Below are positions 8,432-16,212 of a stretch of 64,000 nt of DNA, piece by piece. The DNA lies in assembly GCA_017551625.1 (NCBI GenBank), contig JAFZLF010000024.1, positions 1 through 64,000 of the forward strand, in the 5' to 3' direction. The notes under the pieces were generated by a model. That model saw nothing but the letters and a program-made list of their open reading frames with translations. It made no database searches and was not told the DNA's origin. The translations under genes were made by a program, and so were the position numbers. Source of the stretch: Clostridiales bacterium. Lineage in GTDB: Bacteria > Bacillota > Clostridia > Saccharofermentanales > Saccharofermentanaceae. The stretch's first letter is position 1; the number at the start of each line of letters is the position of its first letter.

Positions 8432-9181
8432 CTACTTCTCGTAGTGGATCAGATCCATGAGCACTTTTCTCTCGTGCGAAGTAAGCTCCCTGTATTTTCC
8501 GACGGGCAGCGATCCGAGATGGATGTTGAGTATCCGGATGCGCTTGAGCTTGATGACGCGGTAGCCGAGATACTCGCACATCCGTCGTATCTGCCGGTTC
8601 AGGCCCTGGTTTAAAATGATGTGGAAAGTGCACTTTCCAGTGAGCTTTACCTTACATGGCAATGTGACGGTATCAAGGATAGGAAGTCCGCCTTCCATCT
8701 TCTTTCGGAATGCATCGTCGATGGGCTTATCTACTGTGACGACATATTCTTTATCATGCTTTCCCTCGGCTCGCAGTAGCCTGTTTACGATCCCGCCGTC
8801 GTTCGTGAGAAGGAGAAGTCCCGTGGAGTTTTTGTCCAGACGGCCGATCGGGAAGAGCCTCGTAGGATACTTGATATAATCGATGACATTACTCTTGTCA
8901 CGCCGGTCAGTAGTGCAGGTTATGCCCAGAGGCTTATGGAAAGCCAGATAGATGTGTTCATCTTTTTCTTTGGAAAGAACAGCCTGACCATTTATGCGTA
9001 CGATCTGTCCGGGGAATACCTGTGACCCGGAGACCGCGACCTCGCCGTCGATGGTGACGACTCCGGCCATAACGTATTCATCGGCTCTTCTTCGGGAACA
9101 GTAGCCTGAAGAACTGATGTATCTGTTGATGCGTACGGCATCTTCGCGGGTGCTGTCCGAAGACGGGATCCTATCACTCAT
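8432..9181 (-). CDS. RluF-type 23S rRNA pseudouridine synthase (RsuA/RluB/RluF family)
   Basis: A 249-residue enzyme that isomerises a uridine in ribosomal RNA. Residues about 15-70 form an S4 RNA-binding domain (INRYISSSGYCSRRRADEYV). The catalytic domain has the signature GRLDKNSTGLLLLTND with catalytic Asp about 116, followed by KEYVV and the NRQIRRMCEYLG block. The wording CTTDRRDKSNVIDYI before the active site is closest to RluF, so the family member is likely but not certain. The start at 9181 has GGGAG upstream and lies 18 bases after the histidine kinase stop, so it is probably the last gene of the response regulator-kinase-synthase transcript. There is no sign that the modification is linked to the two-component system beyond co-transcription. 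Confidence 0.85.
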   Translation of the reverse strand: MSDRIPSSDSTREDAVRINRYISSSGYCSRRRADEYVMAGVVTIDGEVAVSGSQVFPGQIVRINGQAVLSKEKDEHIYLAFHKPLGITCTTDRRDKSNVIDYIKYPTRLFPIGRLDKNSTGLLLLTNDGGIVNRLLRAEGKHDKEYVVTVDKPIDDAFRKKMEGGLPILDTVTLPCKVKLTGKCTFHIILNQGLNRQIRRMCEYLGYRVIKLKRIRILNIHLGSLPVGKYRELTSHERKVLMDLIHYEK

Positions 9182-9199
9182 GACCGCGCTCCCGACGTA

Positions 9200-11017
9200 T
9201 CAGTACCAGACTGTGCCGGTCACACGCTTCAGTGTGAAAGTGAACGTGGTGCCTTCACCATATTCACTCTGAACCGTGATCGTTTCGCCCATGTAGCTCA
9301 GAAGCTCCTTGGCAATGGCCAGACCCAGGCCCGTGCCTTTCTTGCCTCTGGCGCGGTCGGCCTTGTAGAAACGGTCGAAGATGTGGTCAATATCATATTC
9401 ATGGATACCTTGTCCGGTATCGCTTACGGAAACGAGTACACGATCCATCTCGTCGTTGTATTCGGTCGAGATGATGATCGAGCCGCCTGCCGGTGTGTAT
9501 TTCTTTGCGTTATCGAGAAGAATGACGATGATCTGTTCGACACGGTCCGGATTACCCATAACGGTCGGGAGCGTACCGGTCTTAAACTCGACATGAAATT
9601 CCAGTTCGGCATCTTCCATGACCGGCTTAAACTTTGTTTCAAATTCGGATAGGAGTTTATTGAGGTCGAAGGGGAACGTTCGGAAGGCGAGAGTACGCGC
9701 CTGCAATCTGGACAGTTCAAGCATGTCGTCGATCAGACGGGACAGGCGCATCGTTTCGTGGAGGATGATGCCGTAGTATCTCTGTCTGTCTTCTTCCTTC
9801 TTGACCATGCCGTCTGCGAGCGGTTCGACGAGACCCCGCATGGCCGTAAGAGGAGTACGGAGTTCGTGCGAAACGTTGGCCACGTAGTCTCTTCTTGTCT
9901 GTTCGAGACGTTCCTGCTCGGAGATATCACGGAAGAACCCGGTCGCGCCGATGATCGCTTTTTCGTTGTCGAGGATCGGCACGATCGTGGATGAATATGC
10001 GCAGTCTTTTGCTTCGATCGTGCGCTCGAAGGTCTCGCCTGTCTTCAGGCATTTCTCAAAATCTTCCCATACTTCTTCGAAGGGGATGAGCTGGAGCTTC
10101 TCAGTAAAGAGGTTCTTGCGGGGGACCTTCTCAAAGAGCGTCGCGATGGCGTTGTTTGAATAGTCGGGCTGCAGGTCTTTGTTTACGGATACGATACCCT
10201 CGGAGATGATGTCAAAGATCTCCTTGAGCCGGTTACGCTCGGTGGTGACGCCGGCGATCGATTTTGACAGGCGCTCGGCGAGCTCGTTGACGGAGGCCGC
10301 CAACTCGCCAAGTTCACCCTTGGTTCGGTCATTGGCGCGGACGGAGAAATCACCCTGACCCAGTGCCGTCGCAACTTCAGTAACACGATTGAGAGGTCGG
10401 ATCAGACGCTTACTTGCAAAGAAGACTGGAATGACCATAAAAAGAGACACCAGAAGAGTCGACAGAAGGAGCACCTGATTGAAACTTGAACCGATCGAAG
10501 ACTTCGCCGGTAACTCGTCTCCGATCACCAGATAGCCTGTCAGCGTTTCTCCTGCATAGACGGGGACCTGAACGAGTAGAGAGGTGTCTTTTCCTTCGAC
10601 GAGTCTTCCCAGAAGGTTCTTATTGCTGCTGTTTGTCAGCATGTATGTCTGTGCGTAACGATCGATCCCTTCGATGTGCGTCTGCTGCTCCGGCGTAGCG
10701 GATGCCGTGGAAGAAATCAGCCTTCCGGAAGCGTCATAAAGAACAAAATACGCATCGAGTACCAATGGATCTGAATAACCTGCTGAGGCCTGCCGGAGGA
10801 GGGTGGCCTGATCCTTGCCAGAGGCGCTGTTGGAGGATAGATAACTCGAAAGAAACGACGAGAGGGCTTTGGCCTGTTCGATCGAATGCTCCTCAGCGGA
10901 ATTCCTTTCGATCTCTGTCTCCGCATAGTTAAAGAGCGTAGCAGAAATAAGTGCTGATGCGCAGAGCGCGACCAGCACGAGAAAGATCATCTTGCGTAAG
11001 AAAACGCTTCGGAACAT
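9200..11017 (-). CDS. Membrane sensor histidine kinase (PhoR/WalK type)
   Basis: A 605-residue kinase that senses an unknown external or membrane signal and phosphorylates the adjacent response regulator. A first membrane helix lies at about residues 9-29, an extracytoplasmic sensor at 30-175, a second helix at about 178-200 and a HAMP linker at 201-255. A PAS-like domain (about 265-365) is followed by HisKA with phospho-acceptor His384 in VSHELRTPL, then the ATPase domain with N-box LLDNAKKYTP, G1 DTGQGI, FDRFYKAD and G2 GTGLGLAI. Its ATG overlaps the regulator's stop by one base (TAATG), so translation is coupled. The layout resembles PhoR or WalK, but no walHI-type partner genes and no pst genes are present here, so the signal is open. 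Confidence 0.92.
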   Translation of the reverse strand: MFRSVFLRKMIFLVLVALCASALISATLFNYAETEIERNSAEEHSIEQAKALSSFLSSYLSSNSASGKDQATLLRQASAGYSDPLVLDAYFVLYDASGRLISSTASATPEQQTHIEGIDRYAQTYMLTNSSNKNLLGRLVEGKDTSLLVQVPVYAGETLTGYLVIGDELPAKSSIGSSFNQVLLLSTLLVSLFMVIPVFFASKRLIRPLNRVTEVATALGQGDFSVRANDRTKGELGELAASVNELAERLSKSIAGVTTERNRLKEIFDIISEGIVSVNKDLQPDYSNNAIATLFEKVPRKNLFTEKLQLIPFEEVWEDFEKCLKTGETFERTIEAKDCAYSSTIVPILDNEKAIIGATGFFRDISEQERLEQTRRDYVANVSHELRTPLTAMRGLVEPLADGMVKKEEDRQRYYGIILHETMRLSRLIDDMLELSRLQARTLAFRTFPFDLNKLLSEFETKFKPVMEDAELEFHVEFKTGTLPTVMGNPDRVEQIIVILLDNAKKYTPAGGSIIISTEYNDEMDRVLVSVSDTGQGIHEYDIDHIFDRFYKADRARGKKGTGLGLAIAKELLSYMGETITVQSEYGEGTTFTFTLKRVTGTVWY

Positions 11018-11706
11018 TATTGGTTGACCTCAAACTTATAGCCGACACCATACACGGTGATCAGGGACCACGGCGCGCCATCGTAGTAGATCTTCTGACG
11101 GATACGCTTGATGTGCGTATCGACGGTACGGGTATCACCGAAGTAATCATATCCCCAGATCAGAGAGAGGATCTGCTCACGGTCCATGACCTGACCGACG
11201 TGCGAAGCCAGAAGATGCAGGATCTCGACTTCCTTCGGTGTGCAGGGGACAAGTTCACCCTTGACCTTGACCTGATAGTTATCAAGGTTGATCTCGAGAC
11301 CTTCGAAGCGGAGAAGAGAAGTGTTCTCCTGCGGCTCGCTGATACGACGGAGGACCGCCTTGATACGGGCGATGACCTCACGCGGAGAGAAGGGCTTGAC
11401 GATGTAGTCGTCGGCGCCCAGCTCCAGGCCGAGCACTCGGTCGATCTCCTCACCCTTTGCGGTCAGGATGATGATCGGGGTCGACAGTGTCTTCCTGATC
11501 TCGCGGCATACTTCGATACCGGTCTTCTCCGGCATCATGACATCCAGGATGATCAGGTCCGGCTTATCGGAAGCAACATGTGCGAGTGCGTCACGTCCAT
11601 CATAAGCACTGGAGTAGGTGAAGTGTTCGTTCTCAAAATACAGTCCCAGAGACTCGTGTACTACCGGGTCGTCGTCGCAGATTAGAATATGAGGAGCATT
11701 AGCCAT
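11017..11706 (-). CDS. OmpR/PhoB-family response regulator
   Basis: A 229-residue DNA-binding regulator. The receiver domain (1-120) has the acidic pocket ICDDDPV, phospho-acceptor Asp55 in LDVMMPE, a conserved TAKGEE switch region and K in the IVKPFSPRE loop. The winged-helix domain (about 132-227) ends with the recognition region GDTRTVDTHIKRIRQKI and GYKFE. It is the first gene of the unit regulator-kinase-rluF. AGAGGT lies upstream of the start and a promoter with TATAAT is present. A repeated GTTCACAAG motif lies just upstream of that promoter and could be an autoregulatory site (inference). Confidence 0.93.
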   Translation of the reverse strand: MANAPHILICDDDPVVHESLGLYFENEHFTYSSAYDGRDALAHVASDKPDLIILDVMMPEKTGIEVCREIRKTLSTPIIILTAKGEEIDRVLGLELGADDYIVKPFSPREVIARIKAVLRRISEPQENTSLLRFEGLEINLDNYQVKVKGELVPCTPKEVEILHLLASHVGQVMDREQILSLIWGYDYFGDTRTVDTHIKRIRQKIYYDGAPWSLITVYGVGYKFEVNQ

Positions 11707-11745
11707 TCTCGATACCTCTTACTTATCAATTAGCAATACACATCT

Positions 11746-11775
11746 ATTATAATCGAAAAAACGAATTTTGAGCAA
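11746..11775 (-). promoter_or_regulatory. Promoter of the two-component operon
   Basis: On the minus strand TTGCTC (complement of 11770-11775) is followed after 18 bases by TATAAT (complement of 11746-11751), about 40 bases before the response-regulator start. The area is AT-rich, unlike the flanking genes. Confidence 0.6.
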
Positions 11776-11780
11776 ACGAA

Positions 11781-11838
11781 TGTGAACAAATTGCAAAAAC
11801 TCGTTCACAAGTCAGAGAATGTCGTGTTTGTTCACAAG
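11781..11838 (-). repeat. Repeated GTTCACAAG motif upstream of the two-component promoter
   Basis: GTTCACAAG occurs at 11803-11811 and again at 11830-11838 (27-bp period), and the inverted core TGTGAAC occurs at 11781-11787. The inner pair (TGTGAAC/GTTCACA) can also form a hairpin with a 15-base loop just after the ATP-grasp gene, so it could be an operator, a weak terminator, or both. Confidence 0.4.
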
Positions 11839-13844
11839 CCGAGGATCTTGTATTTATGTACCATCGCGACTGGAAAGTAGGATTCCTTCGACTGACGAAG
11901 GCCCGGAAGTCCCATATCTTCCTCGCGGTTGATAAACCGTACTTCAGGAAAAGCACTGGCAGCGACGTATTTGCAGAGAGCAACATACAGTCCGTCATAG
12001 TCGGTATCGGCCTTCTCGAAGTGAATGTGCGCGGTGTCCGGCTGCCCGATACTGCCTATAGAGAAAGCAACGATCTTTCCGTCTAAACGGATCGCGCCGC
12101 CTCTTAAGTCGAGTTTCTCCCAGTCCCGGAAGATCCGCTCGATCATGAGATAGTCGCTCTCTGTGGTGTCATAAAGATCGATACCTTTTCTTTCGGCCCA
12201 GCTCTTTACGAGCGCCAGACAATCCGGAAAAAGTGAAGACTCCAGCGGGAGGTATTCGTGATCCGGATAGGCCGCGAGAAAATGCTTCAGGTGGTTTCTC
12301 TTTTTCGCGTATCTTTTCCCGGTGAAATTTCTGAGCGAATCGGCGTCGTAGAGATAGTCGGAAGAATCCCTGTCGTACGTGCATTTCTCGATGGAGAAGG
12401 AAAGTGAGAGGAACAGATCCTTATACTTTTCGTCGATCGTACAGATGCGGAACGGCCAGTTTCTTTCGACGAAAACAGGGCGCACCTTCTCGATGATCCG
12501 CTTTAGTTTCTCCGGATCGAGCTTGCCGAGCGGCATCAGCATAAATGGCGAAGTGTATCCGTCGCCATCGGAGATCTGTACCAGACAGTCCTCGATGATC
12601 GCATATTCGATGTTGAAAACACCATCCCAGGCATAGCGGCAGTGGAAGGTCAGGTCCGTGATCTTCGTGTCTGTCATCGCGTAATAATGCATGTACTCTT
12701 CCTTTGATTCCGGTGTGAGATGTCTCCATTCGATGATGCTGTCGTGTTTTGAAGCGACGGAAGTGCTTCCTGAGCTGATTCCTGAGGAAATAGACGAATT
12801 CGGCTTTCCGGATACTTCCAGAGAATCGAAATAGAGGGAGACAACTTTTCCGGGTGGGGTGATCTTCGGTTCTGAAGGGATATCATCCGGATGTTCAAGG
12901 TGATGGAAGAATGCATCGATCAGACTGTTTCCGGCCATTGAGGAAACATAGATGCTTCCCATGGCGCGTGGATTGATCTCCAGAAGTTTGATCCGGCCCT
13001 CTTCATCTTCTTTGAAGCTTATACATAAAAGCCCCGATAGAGGAAGAACAGTAAGGATCTTCCCGCAAATGTCGAATAGGATCGGATTCTCAGCAGTTTC
13101 TGTGCAGGCGGAAAGTCCGCCGAGCATGCCGAGGTTTTTCCGGATCGTGATGGAGAGGATCTTCCCGTGATCGGCGAGGAGATCCACATCCCATTCCTGG
13201 CCGGGAAGATAGGGCATGATGAGATACGAATCAGAAAACGTAAGACCGTCGGGCAGATTCTGTAGGATCGTTTTTGTTATAAGCAGGGAAGTATGGCCTT
13301 CGGCCAGCGCTTCGGCATAGGTTTCATCCGGCACGATCCGCAGGAATCCGTCCCGGTTTTCACCGAGGACCGGTTTGATCACACAGGAGATACCATCGTC
13401 CTCGAAACGGCGGATCGCCTCGAGGAGTTCTTCGATGTTACGAGCCATATAGTGCGGAGTGATATAGTCTTCAAGATCTTTACATGAACGGAGGTGGTCG
13501 AGAAGTATCCCCTTGTTGTTTGCGATGCGGATCAGTTTTTCCGGTGAGGTAACAATGGTGGCGCCGGTACGTTCTTTTATCTCATTGGCGATGGAGGCCA
13601 TATATTCGAGACTCTTTGTTACGACCGGGAATACGAGGTCTACTTTTTCTTTCCGAATTACGTCCTCCAGAAAAGCACGGTATCCGGGATCGTCCCACTC
13701 CGGTGCGATGTAAGAGGCATCCAGCATGGTGCTGTGTGCGGCATACTCCGAGAATACGAAGCCTACGATCCGTATGTTCCCGTGATCGCGGAGAGCACGT
13801 ATCATACCTGTAAATTCGCCATCTGTAAGTAATACCGTGTACAT
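11832..13844 (-). CDS. ATP-grasp ligase fused to a DUF2156 (phosphatidylglycerol lysyltransferase C-terminal-like) domain
   Basis: A 670-residue soluble two-domain protein of unknown substrate. The start at 13844 is chosen over a longer frame (13895) because an AGGT site precedes it and the fold begins directly with MYTVLLTDGE. Residues 1-335 form an ATP-grasp enzyme of the CarB/PylC kind: a Rossmann-like N-domain (DLVFPVVTKSLEYM), ATP-binding lysine in CVIKPV (about 157), a glycine-rich loop (MLGGLSA) and the metal/ATP acidic block LLEINPRAMGS (about 288-297). A Ser/Gly-rich linker (about 345-368) leads to DUF2156 at about 375-670, recognised by INREEDMGLPGLRQSK and FPVAMVHKYKI near the end. 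Such domains transfer aminoacyl groups from tRNA or resemble acyltransferases. It is monocistronic, with a divergent promoter region shared with the methyltransferase gene. Confidence 0.75.
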   Translation of the reverse strand: MYTVLLTDGEFTGMIRALRDHGNIRIVGFVFSEYAAHSTMLDASYIAPEWDDPGYRAFLEDVIRKEKVDLVFPVVTKSLEYMASIANEIKERTGATIVTSPEKLIRIANNKGILLDHLRSCKDLEDYITPHYMARNIEELLEAIRRFEDDGISCVIKPVLGENRDGFLRIVPDETYAEALAEGHTSLLITKTILQNLPDGLTFSDSYLIMPYLPGQEWDVDLLADHGKILSITIRKNLGMLGGLSACTETAENPILFDICGKILTVLPLSGLLCISFKEDEEGRIKLLEINPRAMGSIYVSSMAGNSLIDAFFHHLEHPDDIPSEPKITPPGKVVSLYFDSLEVSGKPNSSISSGISSGSTSVASKHDSIIEWRHLTPESKEEYMHYYAMTDTKITDLTFHCRYAWDGVFNIEYAIIEDCLVQISDGDGYTSPFMLMPLGKLDPEKLKRIIEKVRPVFVERNWPFRICTIDEKYKDLFLSLSFSIEKCTYDRDSSDYLYDADSLRNFTGKRYAKKRNHLKHFLAAYPDHEYLPLESSLFPDCLALVKSWAERKGIDLYDTTESDYLMIERIFRDWEKLDLRGGAIRLDGKIVAFSIGSIGQPDTAHIHFEKADTDYDGLYVALCKYVAASAFPEVRFINREEDMGLPGLRQSKESYFPVAMVHKYKILGL

Positions 13845-13907
13845 GTGTCTAACCTCGTTTCTACATGATTTTATCACTCGGAATCGGGTATGCATATAAA
13901 GTCATTG

Positions 13908-13916
13908 TGGTATAAT
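13908..13916 (+). promoter_or_regulatory. Extended -10 promoter of the methyltransferase-GH120 operon
   Basis: TGG directly followed by TATAAT (13911-13916), about 32 bases before the methyltransferase start; no strong -35. It lies in the 103-base space between divergent genes. Confidence 0.55.
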
Positions 13917-13947
13917 TTTACTATCTTGCGGAAAGTCGGGAAGAACT

Positions 13948-14853
13948 ATGTTTTTGGCGGACAGATGGACAGATTTTGAATTGCTTTACTGTGGAGAGGG
14001 CGAGAAGTATGAGCGCTGGGGAGATATCCTTCTTCAGCGGCCGGATCCGCAGGCCATCTGGCCGAAGACCGGCTATGCCGGCATGAAAGAACAGTCCTGG
14101 CCGAAACCGCACGCGATCTATCACAGAAGTGAGAGCGGTGGAGGACACTGGAGCAAGGAAAAGCCCATGCCCCAGAAATGGCAGATCCACTATGACGCCG
14201 TCGGACGTCCGCTGACATTCATCATCGAGCCTACGAGCTTCAAGCATACCGGACTCTTCCCGGAGCAGGCGGCGAACTGGGATTTCTGTGGGAAAAGGAT
14301 CGCCAAAGCTGTAAAGGAAGGACGAAAACCACGTATACTGAATCTCTTTGCATATACCGGCGGTGCGACCATGGCGTTTGCTGCGGCCGGCGCCGGAGAG
14401 GTCGTCCATGTTGATGCAAGTAAAGGCATGGTCCAGCGGGCGAAGGAGAATATGATCGCTTCGGGTCTCGAGGATTGCTATATTCGTTTCATCGTCGAAG
14501 ATTGTGGCCGTTTCGTCGAAAGAGAGATTCGGAGAGGTCGTACGTACGATGGGATCATCATGGATCCGCCGGCATACGGACGTGGCCCTTCGGGCGAGAT
14601 GTGGAAGCTCGAGGATGCGCTGTTCCCGCTTGTCGAAAAGTGCGAGAAACTGCTCTCTGATGATCCTCTGTTTTTCCTGATCAACTCTTATACGACAGGA
14701 CTTTCGTCTCTTGTGATCGAGGATATCCTGCGGCTTTCCGTCAAGACCAGACATGGCGGTAAGGTCGTGTCCGAGGAACTAGGTCTTCCGTGTACGAAGA
14801 TGGATCTGGTGCTTCCGTGCGGAAGTACCGGAAGATGGACACCGGAGGAATAA
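13948..14853 (+). CDS. Class I SAM-dependent methyltransferase, RlmI/RlmK-like
   Basis: A 301-residue methyltransferase. The central domain has motif I LNLFAYTGGATMAFAAAGA, an acidic strand end (VHVDAS), and motif IV DPPAYGRGPSG, which in this family belongs to RNA base methylation. The N-terminal 120 residues (FIIEPTSFKHTGLFPEQ) match the region preceding the Rossmann fold in the Methyltrans_SAM group related to 23S rRNA cytosine methyltransferases. The N-terminal PUA domain of RlmI is absent, so the target may differ. No rRNA site can be assigned. It is the first gene of a four-gene unit and its TAA overlaps the next start (TAATG). Confidence 0.8.
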   Translation: MFLADRWTDFELLYCGEGEKYERWGDILLQRPDPQAIWPKTGYAGMKEQSWPKPHAIYHRSESGGGHWSKEKPMPQKWQIHYDAVGRPLTFIIEPTSFKHTGLFPEQAANWDFCGKRIAKAVKEGRKPRILNLFAYTGGATMAFAAAGAGEVVHVDASKGMVQRAKENMIASGLEDCYIRFIVEDCGRFVEREIRRGRTYDGIIMDPPAYGRGPSGEMWKLEDALFPLVEKCEKLLSDDPLFFLINSYTTGLSSLVIEDILRLSVKTRHGGKVVSEELGLPCTKMDLVLPCGSTGRWTPEE

Positions 14854-15563
14854 TGCCGATGGAGACTCCGAAGATCCTCTACGAAGATAATCATCTTCTG
14901 GTGGCCGTGAAACCGGCCGGCGTGCTCTCGCAGAGTGACAGCACGGGGGATCCGGATATGCTTACGCTTCTGAAGGCCTATCTTGTCGACAAATACAGAA
15001 AGCCCGGTGAGGCGTACTTAGGACTTCTTCACAGGCTCGATCGTCCCGTACAGGGCGTGATGGCCTTTGCCAAGACGAGTAAATGCGCATCAAGGATCAG
15101 CGAACAGATCCGGAACCGTACGGTGAAGAAGAAATACAGAGCCATCGTATATGGGATTTGTGGGGAGAAAAAAGGACAGATAAAGTCGTATCTTGATAAG
15201 GACAGTAACACAAATCTGGTTACGGTGTATGCGACGAAAGAAGAAGCTCCGGAGTCGGCAAAGGAGAGTTTTCTGGAGTACGAAGTTCTGGGACAGGGAA
15301 GGATCTCCGGAGTTCCGGTTTCCCTTCTTGTTATTGACCTTCATACTGGGAGATCTCACCAGATCCGTTCCCAGCTCGCATCCATCGGACATCCGATCGT
15401 GGGAGACCGAAAGTACGGGAAAGGACCGAACCGATTCGCGGGAGACATCCTTCTGGAGTCGTACCATCTGGAGCTTCTGCATCCGGTCAGTAAGGAGAAA
15501 CTGGTATTTGAACTGCCGCTTTCCTCCGAAGAACCGTGGAAACAATTTGGAAATCATGAATAA
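14853..15563 (+). CDS. RluA-family pseudouridine synthase
   Basis: A 236-residue enzyme that converts uridine to pseudouridine in rRNA or tRNA. The start at 14853 is chosen from the TAATG overlap with the methyltransferase gene and GGAGGA just upstream; a longer frame from 14790 would overlap that gene deeply. The signature HRLDRPVQGVMAFAK carries catalytic Asp about 63, then KKKYRAIVYG and TGRSHQIRSQLASIGHPIVGD. There is no S4 domain, so it is of the short RluA kind (RluA, RluC or TruC cannot be told apart). It lies between a methyltransferase and an HD-domain gene, so the first two genes form an RNA-modification pair. Confidence 0.88.
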   Translation: MPMETPKILYEDNHLLVAVKPAGVLSQSDSTGDPDMLTLLKAYLVDKYRKPGEAYLGLLHRLDRPVQGVMAFAKTSKCASRISEQIRNRTVKKKYRAIVYGICGEKKGQIKSYLDKDSNTNLVTVYATKEEAPESAKESFLEYEVLGQGRISGVPVSLLVIDLHTGRSHQIRSQLASIGHPIVGDRKYGKGPNRFAGDILLESYHLELLHPVSKEKLVFELPLSSEEPWKQFGNHE

Positions 15564-15588
15564 TCAGAAATGAAAGGAGATGAGGAGT

Positions 15589-16212
15589 ATGGCAGATGGC
15601 TATTCTATCTCAAAAGAACAGCGGGAGGCCAATAAGAAGAGAATCACAGAACTTTTGTTGTCGACGAAGCGCCCCGGAATGGAGCGTCTCGTTGAATGGA
15701 TCACGACAAAGACAGATTTCTTTAGTGCGCCTGCCTCGACAAAGTATCACCTCTGCTGTGAAGGCGGGCTTGCACAGCATAGCCTGCATGTTTATCAGCG
15801 CCTGTCGGAGAAAGTCGCGCAGGGACTGATCAAAATCGAGCCGGATACGGTGATCATCACTTCTCTGCTTCACGACCTCTGTAAGGTCAACTTCTACGTC
15901 AAGGAGATCAAGAATGTAAAGGAAGGGACAAAGATCAACCAGTACGGTAAGGAAGTGGCGAACTGGGTCGAGAAGGAGGTCTGGGGTATCAAGGACAGTT
16001 TCCCTGTCGGACATGGAGAGAAGTCCTGCTGCTATATCCAGAATTTCATCCGTCTTAAGTCGGAAGAGTATGCCATGATCCGTCTTCACATGGGACCGGA
16101 CAAGAATACCTATCCGGATCCATTTTCCGAGACCGCGAAGATTTTTCCGTCTGTGGTCGCAATCTTCACATCTGATATCGAATCTGCATATATTTTGGAG
16201 GAAAGACAATGA
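15589..16212 (+). CDS. HD-domain phosphohydrolase
   Basis: A 207-residue soluble protein with a metal-dependent HD fold: GGLAQHSLHVYQRL supplies the first histidine and SLLHDLCKVNFY the His-Asp doublet (about residues 90-91), with H in LHMGPD later. Family members hydrolyse phosphate esters of nucleotides or nucleic acid ends; the substrate here is unknown. The start at 15589 (MADGYSI) is preferred because AAGGAG lies 9 bases upstream; the ATG at 15580 would abut that site. Its TGA overlaps the beta-xylosidase ATG (ATGA), so the two are translationally coupled. There is no clear functional link between the two. Confidence 0.75.
   Translation: MADGYSISKEQREANKKRITELLLSTKRPGMERLVEWITTKTDFFSAPASTKYHLCCEGGLAQHSLHVYQRLSEKVAQGLIKIEPDTVIITSLLHDLCKVNFYVKEIKNVKEGTKINQYGKEVANWVEKEVWGIKDSFPVGHGEKSCCYIQNFIRLKSEEYAMIRLHMGPDKNTYPDPFSETAKIFPSVVAIFTSDIESAYILEERQ

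Noticed and set aside
13921..14754. 277-codon minus-strand frame opposite the methyltransferase gene
   Set aside because: The plus strand carries clear methyltransferase motifs; the antisense product has none.
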